Shown here: positions 15,135 to 24,862 of the stretch, in pieces
Layout of the letters: the number at the start of each line of letters is the position of its first letter
Numbering within the stretch: the stretch's first letter is position 1
Assembly (NCBI GenBank): GCA_902773325.1
Contig: CACYDW010000079.1
Span: forward strand, 1-36,296
DNA from: an uncultured Ruminococcus sp.
Lineage (GTDB): Bacteria > Bacillota > Clostridia > Oscillospirales > Acutalibacteraceae
DNA: 36,296 nt
Reading direction: 5' to 3'
Program-made: the position numbers and the translations under genes
The notes under the pieces: model-generated
What the model was told of the DNA's origin: nothing
The model's input: the letters and a program-made list of their open reading frames with translations, nothing else
The model's database searches: none

Positions 15135-15218
15135 TTTTAACACTTCCTTTCAACATGATAACAATTCTGTCATAATTTTCGTGGAGTTTTGCAAAAAATC
15201 CTACTATCGGTAACATTT

Positions 15219-15247
15219 ATTATACAGGATTGATAGAGCTAAATCAA
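15219..15247 (-). promoter_or_regulatory. Promoter of the secreted lysozyme gene
   Basis: On the minus strand, TTGATT, 17 bases, then TATAAT. It leaves an untranslated leader of about 75 bases with no obvious riboswitch. Confidence 0.7.
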
Positions 15248-15343
15248 TAGTTTTTTTGGAATCAAAAATGGATATTATAGGAATAATTGTCTGATTTTTT
15301 TCGGTTGTTCCAAATATTATCGGATTTTTGCTGAAAATATATA

Positions 15344-15392
15344 AAAAGAGCGTTATAAAACAGTAGTCATTACTATTTTATAACGCTCTTTT
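15344..15392 (-). terminator. Terminator of the DUF5685/J-domain/membrane operon
   Basis: Arms AAAAGAGCGTTATAAAA and TTTTATAACGCTCTTTT pair perfectly over 17 bp, with a further AGTA/TACT inside. The A- and T-rich flanks make it work on either strand. It lies 19 bases beyond the stop of the 177-residue membrane protein. Confidence 0.85.
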
Positions 15393-15410
15393 ATTCATAC
15401 TGTACAAAAA

Positions 15411-15944
15411 TTATCGCCATATTTTTGTAACCAATTTGTAAACTTTTCCTTTATAGCGGCGTTCAAAAACGCCCAGTGCCGTATCATAAATCAAGAAAAA
15501 TATATTAAAGCTCATCAAAGTTACAAGCGGAAGGCTGATGCCGAAAATATCAAAGGCATTATCAGGAATCAGAAACACCAGCTTCAAAACAAAAAATACC
15601 CCTGCTGCCGCCGCGTTGAACACCGCAAGCTTCATGAAATATGACAAAATCCTGCTCTTAATGCTATCCAGCGGCTTTTTGACAAGCGGATAATAGCCGA
15701 ACAGAAATATAAAACACATTGCCGCCTCTTTATCGGCGCAGAACAGCAGACCAATCAGCGATACCGCTGCATAAGCCGCCGCCGCACAGCCGCTGCCCGC
15801 ACACCACGATAATACCATCAGCACAGCTCCTGCCGCTAACGGCACGGCATAGCTCCCCGCAGGAATGATACCCGCAGCAAGCAGCAGCATGGCAGACAGC
15901 GCGGTAAACATTCCTCCGAGAGCAAGCTTTTGAACGGAACTCAA
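15411..15944 (-). CDS. Small integral membrane protein, ECF-S-like
   Basis: A 177-residue hydrophobic protein with about five transmembrane helices. The opening QKLALGGMFTALSAMLLLAAG and overall size recall substrate-binding (S) subunits of energy-coupling factor vitamin transporters, but no diagnostic residues identify a substrate and no ECF ATPase genes are adjacent. It starts with TTG, preceded at five bases by AGGTGA. It begins nine bases after the J-domain gene stop, so the two are very likely one operon with the DUF5685 gene, ending at the strong terminator downstream. Confidence 0.75.
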   Translation of the reverse strand: MSSVQKLALGGMFTALSAMLLLAAGIIPAGSYAVPLAAGAVLMVLSWCAGSGCAAAAYAAVSLIGLLFCADKEAAMCFIFLFGYYPLVKKPLDSIKSRILSYFMKLAVFNAAAAGVFFVLKLVFLIPDNAFDIFGISLPLVTLMSFNIFFLIYDTALGVFERRYKGKVYKLVTKIWR

Positions 15945-15953
15945 ACGATCACC

Positions 15954-16559
15954 TCAGTTATTGCAGCTATTGCAGCAGCAGTTCAGGCACATCAGACAGG
16001 ACAGCAGATCGCAGCACATATCCGCACAGCCGCCGTTCAATGACGCGTCGGGGTCATAGCCGCCCCTCTTTCCGGTGCGCCGCTGTCTGATCCTGTCAAA
16101 AGCAGATTTATACTCTGTATTGTACGGCTCCATGTAACAGGCTGTCGTAAAGTAGTTATATGCCTCCTCCAGTCTGCCCTTACTGTATGCCACAACACCC
16201 GAAAGATAATACCACTCTGCATCGCGTTCGGTGGGCATGACGGCATCGAGCAGCCGCTGCGCTTCGTCAAATCGACCCGCATTGATAAGACTTCTGATAT
16301 CGTTACGCGCTGACGATGTATTGCCGCCCGTATATACATTCTGATAGGAATAGCCGCTCTGCCCCGCTCCGCCCTTTCGCTGCTCTAAAATCGTATCATA
16401 AGCGTTATTGATCTCCTTCATCTTTTCAGATGCCTGTTCTGCAAGAGGGCTGTTGACGTATCTGTCGGGGTGATATTTTTTTGCAAGCTTACGATATGCC
16501 TGCTTGATTTCATCGTCCGTTGCACTTGGCGACACACCAAGAACCTCATAAGGGCTCAT
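15954..16559 (-). CDS. J-domain protein with TPR-like region and Cys-rich tail
   Basis: A 201-residue DnaJ-family co-chaperone. The J domain occupies residues 1-62 ([20 protein letters not shown], then HPDRY with the invariant HPD). A Gly/Tyr/Ser linker is followed by a helical TPR-like segment (about 90-155, [17 protein letters not shown] and [14 protein letters not shown]). The last 25 residues are very Cys-rich ([20 protein letters not shown]), suggesting metal binding or a membrane-associated lipidated tail. DnaJ zinc-finger and substrate domains are absent, so it is not the housekeeping DnaJ. AAAGGAAAG lies upstream of the ATG. It sits 33 bases after the DUF5685 gene, a pairing common in clostridia. 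Confidence 0.9.
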   Translation of the reverse strand: MSPYEVLGVSPSATDDEIKQAYRKLAKKYHPDRYVNSPLAEQASEKMKEINNAYDTILEQRKGGAGQSGYSYQNVYTGGNTSSARNDIRSLINAGRFDEAQRLLDAVMPTERDAEWYYLSGVVAYSKGRLEEAYNYFTTACYMEPYNTEYKSAFDRIRQRRTGKRGGYDPDASLNGGCADMCCDLLSCLMCLNCCCNSCNN

Positions 16560-16592
16560 GACATCACTTTCCTTTCGGTGACAAGTCCCGCA

Positions 16593-17537
16593 TTATTTAC
16601 CGCTGTCATGCAGTTCGGAGGGATAGCGGTAATATTCCTTGCTTTTGGTAGCTTTTTTCTTATTCCTTTTCTCAAACAGGCATTTGCGCTGCTGTGCGCC
16701 CAGACCATCATAGATAATATTGTCGAGCACAGAACGATAGGAGTGCAGCTCTATCAGATCGTAGGCGGCGATCATCTCCGAAACCGTTACATTCAGTACC
16801 TCGTTGCAATACAGCATGGTCTGATGCCAATCGTCCTTCACACAGGCGGCAAAGGGATTGAAGCTGCCGCGTCTGAGGTCTTTTTCAAGGTCATCGGCAG
16901 CGTCCATTATGTAGACCCAGCGACCGACAAAATAGCCGAACACCGACAGCACCCGTTTTTGTGCGTCATCATCGGTCAGCATTTCACACAATGCCGAAAG
17001 CAGCTTCGCGGTAGGCTCGGCGGCGCGGTCTACGCTTACGGGTGTTCCCGTATCCATTCCGGAAGCGTCTGCACTTCGTTCAAGCTGAATCTGTGCGAGA
17101 ATCATATCCTTTGTTTTTTCGGCGATTTCCGGATAAGCGCGTTCTGCTCTGCGGTAATTCCGCGCAAGAAACCCCCGCAGAACTCTTGCTCCCATACGCT
17201 TGAAGAAGCCGCCGTCCTCTATGGTATCCGTCAGCTTATAATATGCCATGATCACGGATACCGCCCCCGCAAGGGCAAAGGATTCTCCGCCGGCGGAGCA
17301 GTACAGGCATTTTTTCAGCGGATTGCAGGTACATCTGCCCTTTGTGACGACACAATCCTCGCCTTTTACGGCAACGGCAAGCATTGCCAGCACCGTACAG
17401 TCATAGCTCAGCGTCAGCCGTGACAGAATCCCGTATCGCCTGCCCAGCTCCCTGCATAACCCGCAGTATACACTTTTATACAACTCATATTCTTTGATCC
17501 TGAGTTCTTCTCTTAACGGCTGCAAATATCCGAACAA
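16593..17537 (-). CDS. DUF5685 family protein
   Basis: A 314-residue protein recognised as DUF5685 by its start MFGYLQPLREELRIKEYELY, its CGLCRELG motif and its CTCNPLKKCLYC cluster (about residues 69-80). It is largely helical. Two acidic motifs, DTIED (about 103-107) and DAADDLEKDLRRGSFNPF (about 211-228), resemble in spacing the paired Asp-rich metal motifs of squalene/phytoene synthase-like enzymes; this is a visual similarity only. Together with the four or more clustered Cys it suggests metal binding. It heads an operon with the J-domain and membrane proteins, which may assist its folding or localisation. The function is unknown. Confidence 0.8.
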   Translation of the reverse strand: MFGYLQPLREELRIKEYELYKSVYCGLCRELGRRYGILSRLTLSYDCTVLAMLAVAVKGEDCVVTKGRCTCNPLKKCLYCSAGGESFALAGAVSVIMAYYKLTDTIEDGGFFKRMGARVLRGFLARNYRRAERAYPEIAEKTKDMILAQIQLERSADASGMDTGTPVSVDRAAEPTAKLLSALCEMLTDDDAQKRVLSVFGYFVGRWVYIMDAADDLEKDLRRGSFNPFAACVKDDWHQTMLYCNEVLNVTVSEMIAAYDLIELHSYRSVLDNIIYDGLGAQQRKCLFEKRNKKKATKSKEYYRYPSELHDSGK

Positions 17538-17653
17538 GCTTTCACCACCTATTCGCCGGAAATCATTTTTTTAATCGACAGTAAATAGCACTTCTTTTTC
17601 TTTATTCGCTTTATCAGACATGGTCGAAAAGTTCGTTTTTTTAGGAAAGGGGT

Positions 17654-17696
17654 CCGGGGGAGAACCCTTTGTTTTCAAACAAAGGGTTTCCCCCGG
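17654..17696. repeat. R4 hairpin repeat, full copy
   Basis: CCGGGGGAGAACCCTTTGTTT and its complement form a stem of about 20 bp with one bulge and a TC loop. It lies just past the uvrA stop on the minus strand, so it may act as its terminator, although the flanking T tract is poor. A truncated copy lies at 31276-31304. The start of the spacer (17538-17653) shows nothing else. Confidence 0.7.
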
Positions 17697-17701
17697 GAAA
17701 A

Positions 17702-20527
17702 CTATCCGCGGAGATATTTTTTGAGGTATTGTCCGGTATAGGAAACTTCACAGCGGGCAATATCCTCGGGAGTGCCGGTGGCGATGACGGTACCGCCGCC
17801 GTCGCCGCCCTCGGGGCCGAGGTCGATGATATGGTCGGCGGTTTTGATGAGGTCGAGGTTGTGTTCTATTACTACGACTGTGTTACCGCCGTCAACGAAT
17901 TTTTGAAGTACATCGATCAACCGGTGGACATCGGCTATGTGAAGTCCGGTTGTCGGCTCATCGAGAATATAGATGGTTCTGCCTGTGGAACGCTTCGACA
18001 ATTCCGCCGCTAACTTGATACGCTGTGCTTCACCGCCGGATAGGGTCGTGGAGGGCTGTCCGATCTTAATGTAGCCCAGTCCGACATCATAGAGCGTTTT
18101 AAGCTTGTTGTAGATTTTCTGATGGTTAGCAAAAAAAGTACAGCCCTCCTCTACGGTCATTTCGAGTACATCGTAGATGGACTTTCCTTTGAATTTTACC
18201 TCAAGGGTCTCGCGGTTGTAGCGTTTGCCGCCGCAGACATCACAGGGAACATAAACATCGGGCAAAAAGTGCATCTCGATTTTGATAATACCGTCACCCT
18301 GACAAGCTTCGCAGCGTCCGCCCTTGACGTTGAACGAAAAACGTCCCGAGCTGAAACCGCGCATCTTTGCTTCGTTGGTCTGCGCAAACAGTTCACGGAT
18401 ATCGGTGAATACTCCCGTATAGGTTGCCGGATTGGAGCGGGGCGTTCTGCCGATGGGCGACTGATTGATATCAATGACCTTGTCCAGATACTCTGTGCCT
18501 GTAATCTTTTTGCAGTTCACAGGCAGAGGTCTTGCGCCGTTGAGGTCGCAGGCAAGCTGTTTATAGAGAATCTCGTTGACCAGAGAGGATTTTCCCGAGC
18601 CGGATACACCCGTCACACAGATAAACTTGCCCAGAGGGAATTCTACATTGATTTTTTTCAGATTGTTCTGCGCCGCCCCATAGACCGTGAGTACTTTACC
18701 GTTTCCCTTGCGGCGTTCCTGCGGCACGGGGATATACATTTTTTTGCTCAGATACTGTCCTGTAAGCGAACGGTCACAAGCTTTGATATCGTCCACCGTA
18801 CCCGCACAAACCAGCTCTCCGCCGTGAATACCCGCACCCGGACCGATGTCGATAATGTGGTCGGCGGCATACATGGTATCTTCATCATGTTCTACGACAA
18901 TGACGGTGTTGCCGAGGTCACGCAGGTTTTTGAGAGTGGCGATCAGCTTGTCATTATCTCTCTGGTGCAGTCCGATACTCGGTTCATCAAGAATATACAG
19001 TACACCCGACAGCGATGAGCCGATCTGTGTTGCCAATCGGATACGCTGGCTTTCACCGCCCGAAAGCGTCCCCGCCGAACGTGAAAGCGTCAGGTAAGAA
19101 AGTCCCACGCTGTTGAGGAAGTTCAGGCGGCTGTCAATTTCCTTGATAATCGCCTTGGCAATGAATTTTTCCCTATCGCTGAGCTGTGCCCTCCTGCCGA
19201 ACTCTATTGCCTGCTCTACCGACATATCGCAGTACTGACTGATATTCAATCCCCCGACCGTTACCGCAAGGCTTTCCGGTGAGAGCCTTCTGCCCTTGCA
19301 GGCATCACAGGGTACTGATGTCATATAGCTCTCGATCTCCGCTTTGATCCATGAGCTTTGTGTTTCTCTGAAACGTCTTTCAAGGTTGTTGATGATACCC
19401 TCGAACTCCGTATGATATACCCCCGAGCCGTATTCATTGCGGCGGGTAACGGTGATCTTTTCTCCCTTTGTGCCGTAAAGCAGAATATCAACGATTTCTT
19501 CCGGCAGGTCTTTGACAGGTGTATCGAGCGAAAAATGATATTGAGCGGCAAGTGCTTCAAAATACATCGTGGCGATCGTACTGCCCTCCATCGCCCAGCC
19601 GCTGCCCTTCAACGCACCCTGTCTGACGGATTTTGACGGGTCGGGGATGATCAATCCCTCATCGATCTTCATGAACACACCCAGTCCCGTACACTTCTTA
19701 CACGCACCATAAGGATTATTGAACGAGAACATTCTCGGACTCAGCTCATCAATACTCACACCGTGTTCCGGACAGGCATAATTTTGTGAAAAGAGGATAT
19801 CCTCTCCCCCGCTGACCGCCGCGATCACCAGTCCGCCCGAAAGCTTTGCCGCCGTTTCAATAGAATCGGAAAGCCGCGAACGAATCTCCGGCTTTGTTAC
19901 AAGTCGGTCGATCACGATTTCTATGTTATGCTTCTTATTCTTTTCAAGCTTGATATCCTCAGACAGGTCATATATAATGCCGTCCACACGTACACGCACA
20001 AACCCGCTTTTCGCCGCCGACTCAAATTCCTTCTTATGTTCGCCCTTTTTGGCTCTGATCACCGGCGACATGATCTGGATCTTTGTCCCCTCCGGCAGCT
20101 CTGAAATTCTGTCGGCGATCTGGTCTACCGTCTGCTGCCTGATCTCTCTCCCGCACACCGGACAATGCGGTATGCCGATTCTTGCATACATCAAACGGAG
20201 ATAATCATAGATCTCCGTCACCGTTCCCACCGTAGAACGCGGGTTTTTGGAAGTCGTTTTCTGGTCGATCGATATCGCCGGCGACAGTCCGTCAATGCTG
20301 TCAACATCAGGCTTATCCATCTGCCCCAGAAACATTCTCGCATAAGACGACAGCGACTCCACATACCGCCTCTGCCCCTCCGCATAAAGCGTATCAAACG
20401 CAAGCGACGACTTCCCCGACCCCGACAGCCCCGTCACAACCACTAACTCATCTCTCGGAATCTCCACATTCACATTCTTCAGATTGTGCTCCCTCGCTCC
20501 TCTTACCGTTATCCTCTTGAATCCCAT
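17702..20527 (-). CDS. uvrA: Excinuclease ABC subunit A
   Basis: A 941-residue UvrA, the damage-recognition ATPase of nucleotide excision repair. Two ABC ATPase modules are complete: Walker [15 protein letters not shown] and [14 protein letters not shown], signatures [12 protein letters not shown] and [12 protein letters not shown], and Walker [14 protein letters not shown] and [12 protein letters not shown]. Zinc modules are seen as CPVCG/CPEHG...CKKC and CEACQGDG...CDVCGG. The length equals that of E. coli UvrA. AAGGAG precedes the ATG. No uvrB or uvrC is adjacent, and no clear LexA-type box was seen upstream, where repeat R3 lies instead. It is transcribed separately from ftsH. Confidence 0.98.
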   Translation of the reverse strand: MGFKRITVRGAREHNLKNVNVEIPRDELVVVTGLSGSGKSSLAFDTLYAEGQRRYVESLSSYARMFLGQMDKPDVDSIDGLSPAISIDQKTTSKNPRSTVGTVTEIYDYLRLMYARIGIPHCPVCGREIRQQTVDQIADRISELPEGTKIQIMSPVIRAKKGEHKKEFESAAKSGFVRVRVDGIIYDLSEDIKLEKNKKHNIEIVIDRLVTKPEIRSRLSDSIETAAKLSGGLVIAAVSGGEDILFSQNYACPEHGVSIDELSPRMFSFNNPYGACKKCTGLGVFMKIDEGLIIPDPSKSVRQGALKGSGWAMEGSTIATMYFEALAAQYHFSLDTPVKDLPEEIVDILLYGTKGEKITVTRRNEYGSGVYHTEFEGIINNLERRFRETQSSWIKAEIESYMTSVPCDACKGRRLSPESLAVTVGGLNISQYCDMSVEQAIEFGRRAQLSDREKFIAKAIIKEIDSRLNFLNSVGLSYLTLSRSAGTLSGGESQRIRLATQIGSSLSGVLYILDEPSIGLHQRDNDKLIATLKNLRDLGNTVIVVEHDEDTMYAADHIIDIGPGAGIHGGELVCAGTVDDIKACDRSLTGQYLSKKMYIPVPQERRKGNGKVLTVYGAAQNNLKKINVEFPLGKFICVTGVSGSGKSSLVNEILYKQLACDLNGARPLPVNCKKITGTEYLDKVIDINQSPIGRTPRSNPATYTGVFTDIRELFAQTNEAKMRGFSSGRFSFNVKGGRCEACQGDGIIKIEMHFLPDVYVPCDVCGGKRYNRETLEVKFKGKSIYDVLEMTVEEGCTFFANHQKIYNKLKTLYDVGLGYIKIGQPSTTLSGGEAQRIKLAAELSKRSTGRTIYILDEPTTGLHIADVHRLIDVLQKFVDGGNTVVVIEHNLDLIKTADHIIDLGPEGGDGGGTVIATGTPEDIARCEVSYTGQYLKKYLRG

Positions 20528-20534
20528 TTCCCCA

Positions 20535-20667
20535 CTCCTTAATATTGGGGCTCTGCCCCAAACCCCGCAGGGGCTCTGCCCCTTGACCCCGGCAGGGGGC
20601 TCGAGCCCCCTGCACCCGCAACTTTATACTATGCAAGTAAATAAAATAGAACAATAACTTCTTCTAT
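20535..20667 (+). repeat. R3 dispersed repeat, copy 2
   Basis: It lies directly upstream of uvrA. GGGGCTCTGCCCC modules are followed by CTTGACCCCG, a perfect 22-bp palindrome (20592-20613) centred on CTCGAG, CACCCGCAACTTT and ACTATGCAAGTAAATAAAAT. Compared with copy 1 the palindrome centre changed from GTCGAC to CTCGAG with both arms altered together. The AT-rich stretch 20690-20720 has ATTCATT repeats and resembles 107-128. Confidence 0.8.
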
Positions 20668-20739
20668 GGGAATAAATCAAAATAGTAAACCATTTTCATT
20701 ATTCATTATTCATTATTTCTATTTCCGGAAAATGACAAG

Positions 20740-20766
20740 ATAAGGAGTACAAATTGTACTCCTTAT
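20740..20766 (-). terminator. Terminator-like hairpin after ftsH
   Basis: ATAAGGAGTACAA and TTGTACTCCTTAT pair over 13 bp around a single base, 12 bases past the ftsH stop. The following minus-strand sequence CTTGTCATTTT has only a weak T tract, so efficiency is uncertain. Confidence 0.5.
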
Positions 20767-20777
20767 GCATGAAAGTA

Positions 20778-22817
20778 TTATTCTTCGGTATCGTCCGAAC
20801 CGGCAAAGACGATTTCGTTGGAATCGTCATCAGCTTCGTCCGTATGATCTGCGTTATCGGCGGTATCTGAGGTATCATCGCTGTCGGCAGAGGTATCCTC
20901 TGCTTCATCTTCTTCCGAAAGATATTCCTCATCGGTATCCTCGTCCGCGTCCTCCTCAATGGGCACGGGCTTGCCCTCCATGACACATACAAACTGCTCG
21001 CCTGTCATCTTCTCATGCTCAAACAGGAACTTTGCCACCTCATGCAGCTCGGCTGTATGCTCTTTGAGGATTTCTTCGGTCTTGTTATAACCATCGGTGA
21101 TATATTCCTTCACCTCTGCATCTATTTTGGCAGCCGTTTCTTCGGAATAGGTTTTGGTGTGTCCGAATTCCTTGCCGAGGAATACTTCGCCGTCTGATGA
21201 GCCATAGGTGATCGGGCCGAGCTTCGGGCTCATGCCGTATTTTGTGATCATGGAGAATACAAGGTTGGTTGCACGTTCAATATCATTGGACGCACCGGTG
21301 GAAATATCACCGAGAATCAGTGCTTCGGCAACACGTCCGCCAAGAAGAACAACGATTTCCTCCAGCATTTCGCTGCGTGAACGGTAAGACCTGTCCTCCG
21401 TGGGCAGCGACATGGTAAAGCCGCCCGCCATTCCGCGCGGAATAATGGAGATCTGGTGTACAGGGTCTTGTGTCGGACAGAAATAGGTCGCGACTGCATG
21501 GCCTGCTTCGTGATATGCCGTAAGCTTCTTTTCTTTATCGGACATCACACGCGATTTCTTTTCTGTTCCCACAACTACCTTGATGGTGGCTTCCTCCACC
21601 TCTTCCATGGTAATGGACTTGCGGTCTTTTCTTGCGGCAAGAAGCGCCGCTTCATTCAGCAGGTTTTCAAGGTCTGCACCCGTAAAGCCTGCCGTGGTTT
21701 TGGCAATGGTTCTGAGCTCTACATCGGGAGCAAGCGGCTTGCCCTTTGCATGAACCTTGAGAATTTCTTCTCTGCCCTTGATATCGGGTCTGCCGACCAT
21801 GACCTGTCTGTCAAAACGTCCGGGACGCATCAGAGCGGGGTCAAGGATATCGGGGCGGTTGGTGGCTGCGATCATGATCACACCCTCGTTCGCTCCGAAA
21901 CCGTCCATCTCGACCAGCAATTGGTTCAGCGTCTGTTCTCTTTCGTCGTGACCGCCGCCAAGACCCGCACCGCGCTGACGTCCTACGGCATCAATTTCGT
22001 CGATAAAGATAATGCACGGGGAGTTCTTCTTTGCCTGATCAAACAGGTCACGGACTCTTGATGCACCAACACCGACAAACATCTCTACAAAATCCGAACC
22101 GGATATGGAGAAGAACGGTACACCTGCTTCACCCGCTACGGCTCTTGCAAGAAGCGTCTTACCTGTTCCGGGAGGGCCTACAAGCAATACACCCTTGGGA
22201 ATTCTTGCACCCAGCTCATTATATCGTTTGGGGTCTTTCAGGAATTCTACGATCTCGCGCAGCTCTTCCTTTTCCTCATCGGCACCTGCCACATCGGCAA
22301 AGGTGGTTTTGCGCTTTTCGTCGTTGAGATTTTTGAGCTTTGCCTTGCCGAAGCCCACCTGTCTGCCTGCATCGCCGAAGCCGTTCTGCATCTTTCTCAT
22401 AATATAGACCCAGAACACAACCAGCAGTGCGATCAGAATAATATTGGGCAGGAAGGAAACCAGCAGTGAATTGTCGCTTGCCTGTTTCCATGTGAAGGTC
22501 ATCTTGTCTTTGGGGTGAGCGGCATTGTATTCGTCAACATAGCCGTCTATCGCCTGCAAAAACAAGGATATACTTGCAACTGAGGTCTTGACCTCCTCCT
22601 TGCCGTTGACCTTTTCATTCAGCTTGAGGTTCAGTTCACCCGTTCCGAAGTCGAGGGAATACTCCTTGACCTTCTGATCCTGAAACAGATACACGATATC
22701 AGAGGTAGGTATCTCAGCTTTGGGCTGTGACATGAACACCATAGCGATAATGATCAGCAGTATCACAGGTATTCCGAGGTAGATTAAAAGATTGCGGATG
22801 GTTTTCTTGTTATCCAA
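20778..22817 (-). CDS. ftsH: ATP-dependent zinc metalloprotease FtsH
   Basis: A 679-residue membrane AAA+ protease that degrades misassembled membrane proteins and regulators. Two transmembrane helices (about 9-30 and 119-141) flank a small extracytoplasmic domain. Then come the AAA module with Walker A GPPGTGKT, Walker B IIFIDEID, pore motif and SRH ([20 protein letters not shown]), and the M41 protease domain with HEAGH. The last 60 residues are an unusually acidic Asp/Glu/Ser/Thr tail. The gene lies 98 bases downstream of hpt; the spacer includes CGGTTACC/GGTAACCG (22868-22898), a possible regulatory stem. Confidence 0.98.
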   Translation of the reverse strand: MDNKKTIRNLLIYLGIPVILLIIIAMVFMSQPKAEIPTSDIVYLFQDQKVKEYSLDFGTGELNLKLNEKVNGKEEVKTSVASISLFLQAIDGYVDEYNAAHPKDKMTFTWKQASDNSLLVSFLPNIILIALLVVFWVYIMRKMQNGFGDAGRQVGFGKAKLKNLNDEKRKTTFADVAGADEEKEELREIVEFLKDPKRYNELGARIPKGVLLVGPPGTGKTLLARAVAGEAGVPFFSISGSDFVEMFVGVGASRVRDLFDQAKKNSPCIIFIDEIDAVGRQRGAGLGGGHDEREQTLNQLLVEMDGFGANEGVIMIAATNRPDILDPALMRPGRFDRQVMVGRPDIKGREEILKVHAKGKPLAPDVELRTIAKTTAGFTGADLENLLNEAALLAARKDRKSITMEEVEEATIKVVVGTEKKSRVMSDKEKKLTAYHEAGHAVATYFCPTQDPVHQISIIPRGMAGGFTMSLPTEDRSYRSRSEMLEEIVVLLGGRVAEALILGDISTGASNDIERATNLVFSMITKYGMSPKLGPITYGSSDGEVFLGKEFGHTKTYSEETAAKIDAEVKEYITDGYNKTEEILKEHTAELHEVAKFLFEHEKMTGEQFVCVMEGKPVPIEEDADEDTDEEYLSEEDEAEDTSADSDDTSDTADNADHTDEADDDSNEIVFAGSDDTEE

Positions 22818-22915
22818 GAGCTTTCAACTCCTTTGTTTTTTAAGACCCGTTCAGGCACTCTGCGTTCCGGTTACCGAACAGGTCTTGAGAGGTAACCGCT
22901 GACTATGTTGAAATA

Positions 22916-23455
22916 TTATTTCCGGTAAACCGACGGACTGAGGATTCCGATATATGGAAGGTTGCGGTAATGCTCGTCATAATCCAGCCCATAGCCTACA
23001 ATAAACTGATTCTCAACCTCTCTGCCGCAGTAATCCGCCGTTATCGGCTTTTCACGGCGCGAGGGCTTGTCCAGAAGCGTACACAGCCTGACCGAACAGG
23101 GGTGCAGCTCCTCTAAATACGCTTTCAGAGCATAAAGCGTATTGCCTGTGTCAAGAATATCCTCCACAATCAGAACGTGCTTGCCGCTGATATCGGTGGA
23201 AAGGTTCTTTTCGATACGCAGACTGCCGCTCGGGATCGTTTCCGAGCCGTAGCTCGACACCGCCATAAAATCAAGCGTACAATCGATCTCCAGTCTGCGG
23301 AACAGGTCTGCTAAAAAAATTGCACTGCCCTTTAATATTCCTACCACGACAACGGATTTCCCCGCATAGTCACGGTTGATTTCTCCTGCCAGCCGTTTTA
23401 CAATGCTGTCAAGCTCCGCCTCATCACAGAGTATTCCGGAAATATCCTTATTCAT
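22916..23455 (-). CDS. hpt: Hypoxanthine phosphoribosyltransferase
   Basis: A 179-residue purine-salvage enzyme that joins hypoxanthine (or guanine) and PRPP to give IMP or GMP. The PRPP-binding signature VLIVEDILDTGNTL (about 95-108), the flexible-loop SSYGSET and the base-binding VGYGLDYDEHYRNLPYIG are intact. The ATG at 23455 is preferred to the TTG codon just before it; AAAGGA serves either. It sits between tilS and ftsH, the usual Gram-positive order, 36 bases downstream of tilS, and is probably in the same transcript. Confidence 0.96.
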   Translation of the reverse strand: MNKDISGILCDEAELDSIVKRLAGEINRDYAGKSVVVVGILKGSAIFLADLFRRLEIDCTLDFMAVSSYGSETIPSGSLRIEKNLSTDISGKHVLIVEDILDTGNTLYALKAYLEELHPCSVRLCTLLDKPSRREKPITADYCGREVENQFIVGYGLDYDEHYRNLPYIGILSPSVYRK

Positions 23456-23491
23456 CAAGTCATTTCCTTTCTTTTGTCATCTTATCGCTTT

Positions 23492-24862
23492 TTATGTGCC
23501 TTTGTTTTCATCTTCTGTTTCTTCTGCCGATATGACAGCCGCTGTTTGTGTATGGGAGGTAATGCGGCAATGCTCGGATACACCGATTCCGTCGATCCAG
23601 CAGACATGGCTGCCATCGGCGAGCAGCAGTACTGCACTGCGCTGTTCGGCGGGGATTTTCTGTTCGTTGAACAGTTTTCGGAGGGGCTTGGTAATGCCGC
23701 GTGACTGCGGCGAAAACGTATCTCCGGCGCGCATGGAACGGAAAACTGCCGTCACCGGTATTTTATCATAATCCAGTGCATTATGAAACAGGTTTTTGTC
23801 ATTTTTTTTACGCTTATTGAATTCGTCTGTATTCATTTTACAAACAAGTATTTTTTTATTGCTGATGAACAAGGGCTGTTCAAACAGCAGTGCGGCTTCA
23901 CCGTCAATTGCTGCGGGCGGTGCGGTCACTACCCTGAGAAGCTGCTGACTCACAATCACTCTTTTGTCCCTTTGCAGCTCAACAGCACCACCATTATACA
24001 CGATTTCTTTCAGAAGTTCAATATGCTTAGACTGCAAAGTAATGCCATTTTTTTTGCAAAGTATGATCAGAAGCTCCGACAGAACGGCTTCATCAAGCCC
24101 CCGCAGCTTCCGGACATCATATCCGCCGGGAGCGGCTGCCTCTTCCAGTGCCTGTCCGGCACATTGACCGACATAGGCAAGAAGCTGCGCCATGCGTTCG
24201 GACAGTCCCGAAACAGCCGCCTCGAAGGAGGGATTGATCTCCCTGAACACCGGAACTGCCTGATGCCGTATCTTATTTCTTGTATAATCCGACCGGAGAT
24301 TGGTGCTGTCTGTCACGTAGGAAAGCCCGTGTATGGCGCAGTACTGCTCCACCTCTTCACGTGTGACACCGATCAGCGGACGGATAATTCTGTCCCTCAC
24401 CGGAGGGATTCCGCACATTCCTGCCGCACCGCTGCCGCGCGTGAGGTTAAAGAGCACCGTTTCGGCATTATCGGAGGCGGTATGGGCGGTAGCGATCCTG
24501 TCGGCAGAAATGTCTGCCGCTGTCTGTTCAAAAAACGCATAGCGCAGCTCTCTGCCGCACTGTTCACAGCCGATCTTCCGTTTGCGGGCTTCGGCTTCAA
24601 CGTCTGTTTTCAGCACATAAAGCGGTATATGGTAAGCGTCACACAGCTCTCTTACAAACTGCTCGTCACGGTCGGATTCTTCGCCGCGAAGCTGATGGTT
24701 CACATGACAGGCGGCGACCGTAAGCCGCAGCTCCTGCCGCAGCGACAGAAGAAAATGCAGCAAGGCGCAGGAATCCGCGCCGCCTGAAAGTCCCACCGTA
24801 ACGGTGTCGCCCATACGCAGCATATTATATTTTTTCACACTGGCATACGCTTTATACTGCAT
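23492..24862 (-). CDS. tilS: tRNA(Ile)-lysidine synthase
   Basis: A 456-residue enzyme that converts C34 of the CAT-anticodon tRNA-Ile to lysidine, allowing AUA decoding. The N-terminal PP-loop motif VGLSGGADSCALLHFL (about 21-36), CHVNHQLRGEESDRDE and HTASDNAETVLFNLTRGSG are diagnostic. The C-terminal TilS substrate-binding domain ends with RSAVLLLADGSHVCWIDGIG. The start is ATG 24862, inside the last codons of dnaB (11-base overlap), with AGAGGAAA upstream. A much longer open frame to 25009 is only the antisense-phase overlap with dnaB. Translational coupling with dnaB is likely. Confidence 0.96.
   Translation of the reverse strand: MQYKAYASVKKYNMLRMGDTVTVGLSGGADSCALLHFLLSLRQELRLTVAACHVNHQLRGEESDRDEQFVRELCDAYHIPLYVLKTDVEAEARKRKIGCEQCGRELRYAFFEQTAADISADRIATAHTASDNAETVLFNLTRGSGAAGMCGIPPVRDRIIRPLIGVTREEVEQYCAIHGLSYVTDSTNLRSDYTRNKIRHQAVPVFREINPSFEAAVSGLSERMAQLLAYVGQCAGQALEEAAAPGGYDVRKLRGLDEAVLSELLIILCKKNGITLQSKHIELLKEIVYNGGAVELQRDKRVIVSQQLLRVVTAPPAAIDGEAALLFEQPLFISNKKILVCKMNTDEFNKRKKNDKNLFHNALDYDKIPVTAVFRSMRAGDTFSPQSRGITKPLRKLFNEQKIPAEQRSAVLLLADGSHVCWIDGIGVSEHCRITSHTQTAAVISAEETEDENKGT

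Noticed and set aside
22868-22898. Riboswitch in the hpt-ftsH spacer
   Set aside because: Only one 8-bp stem with a 15-base loop is seen; it does not match a known riboswitch core such as the purine type.
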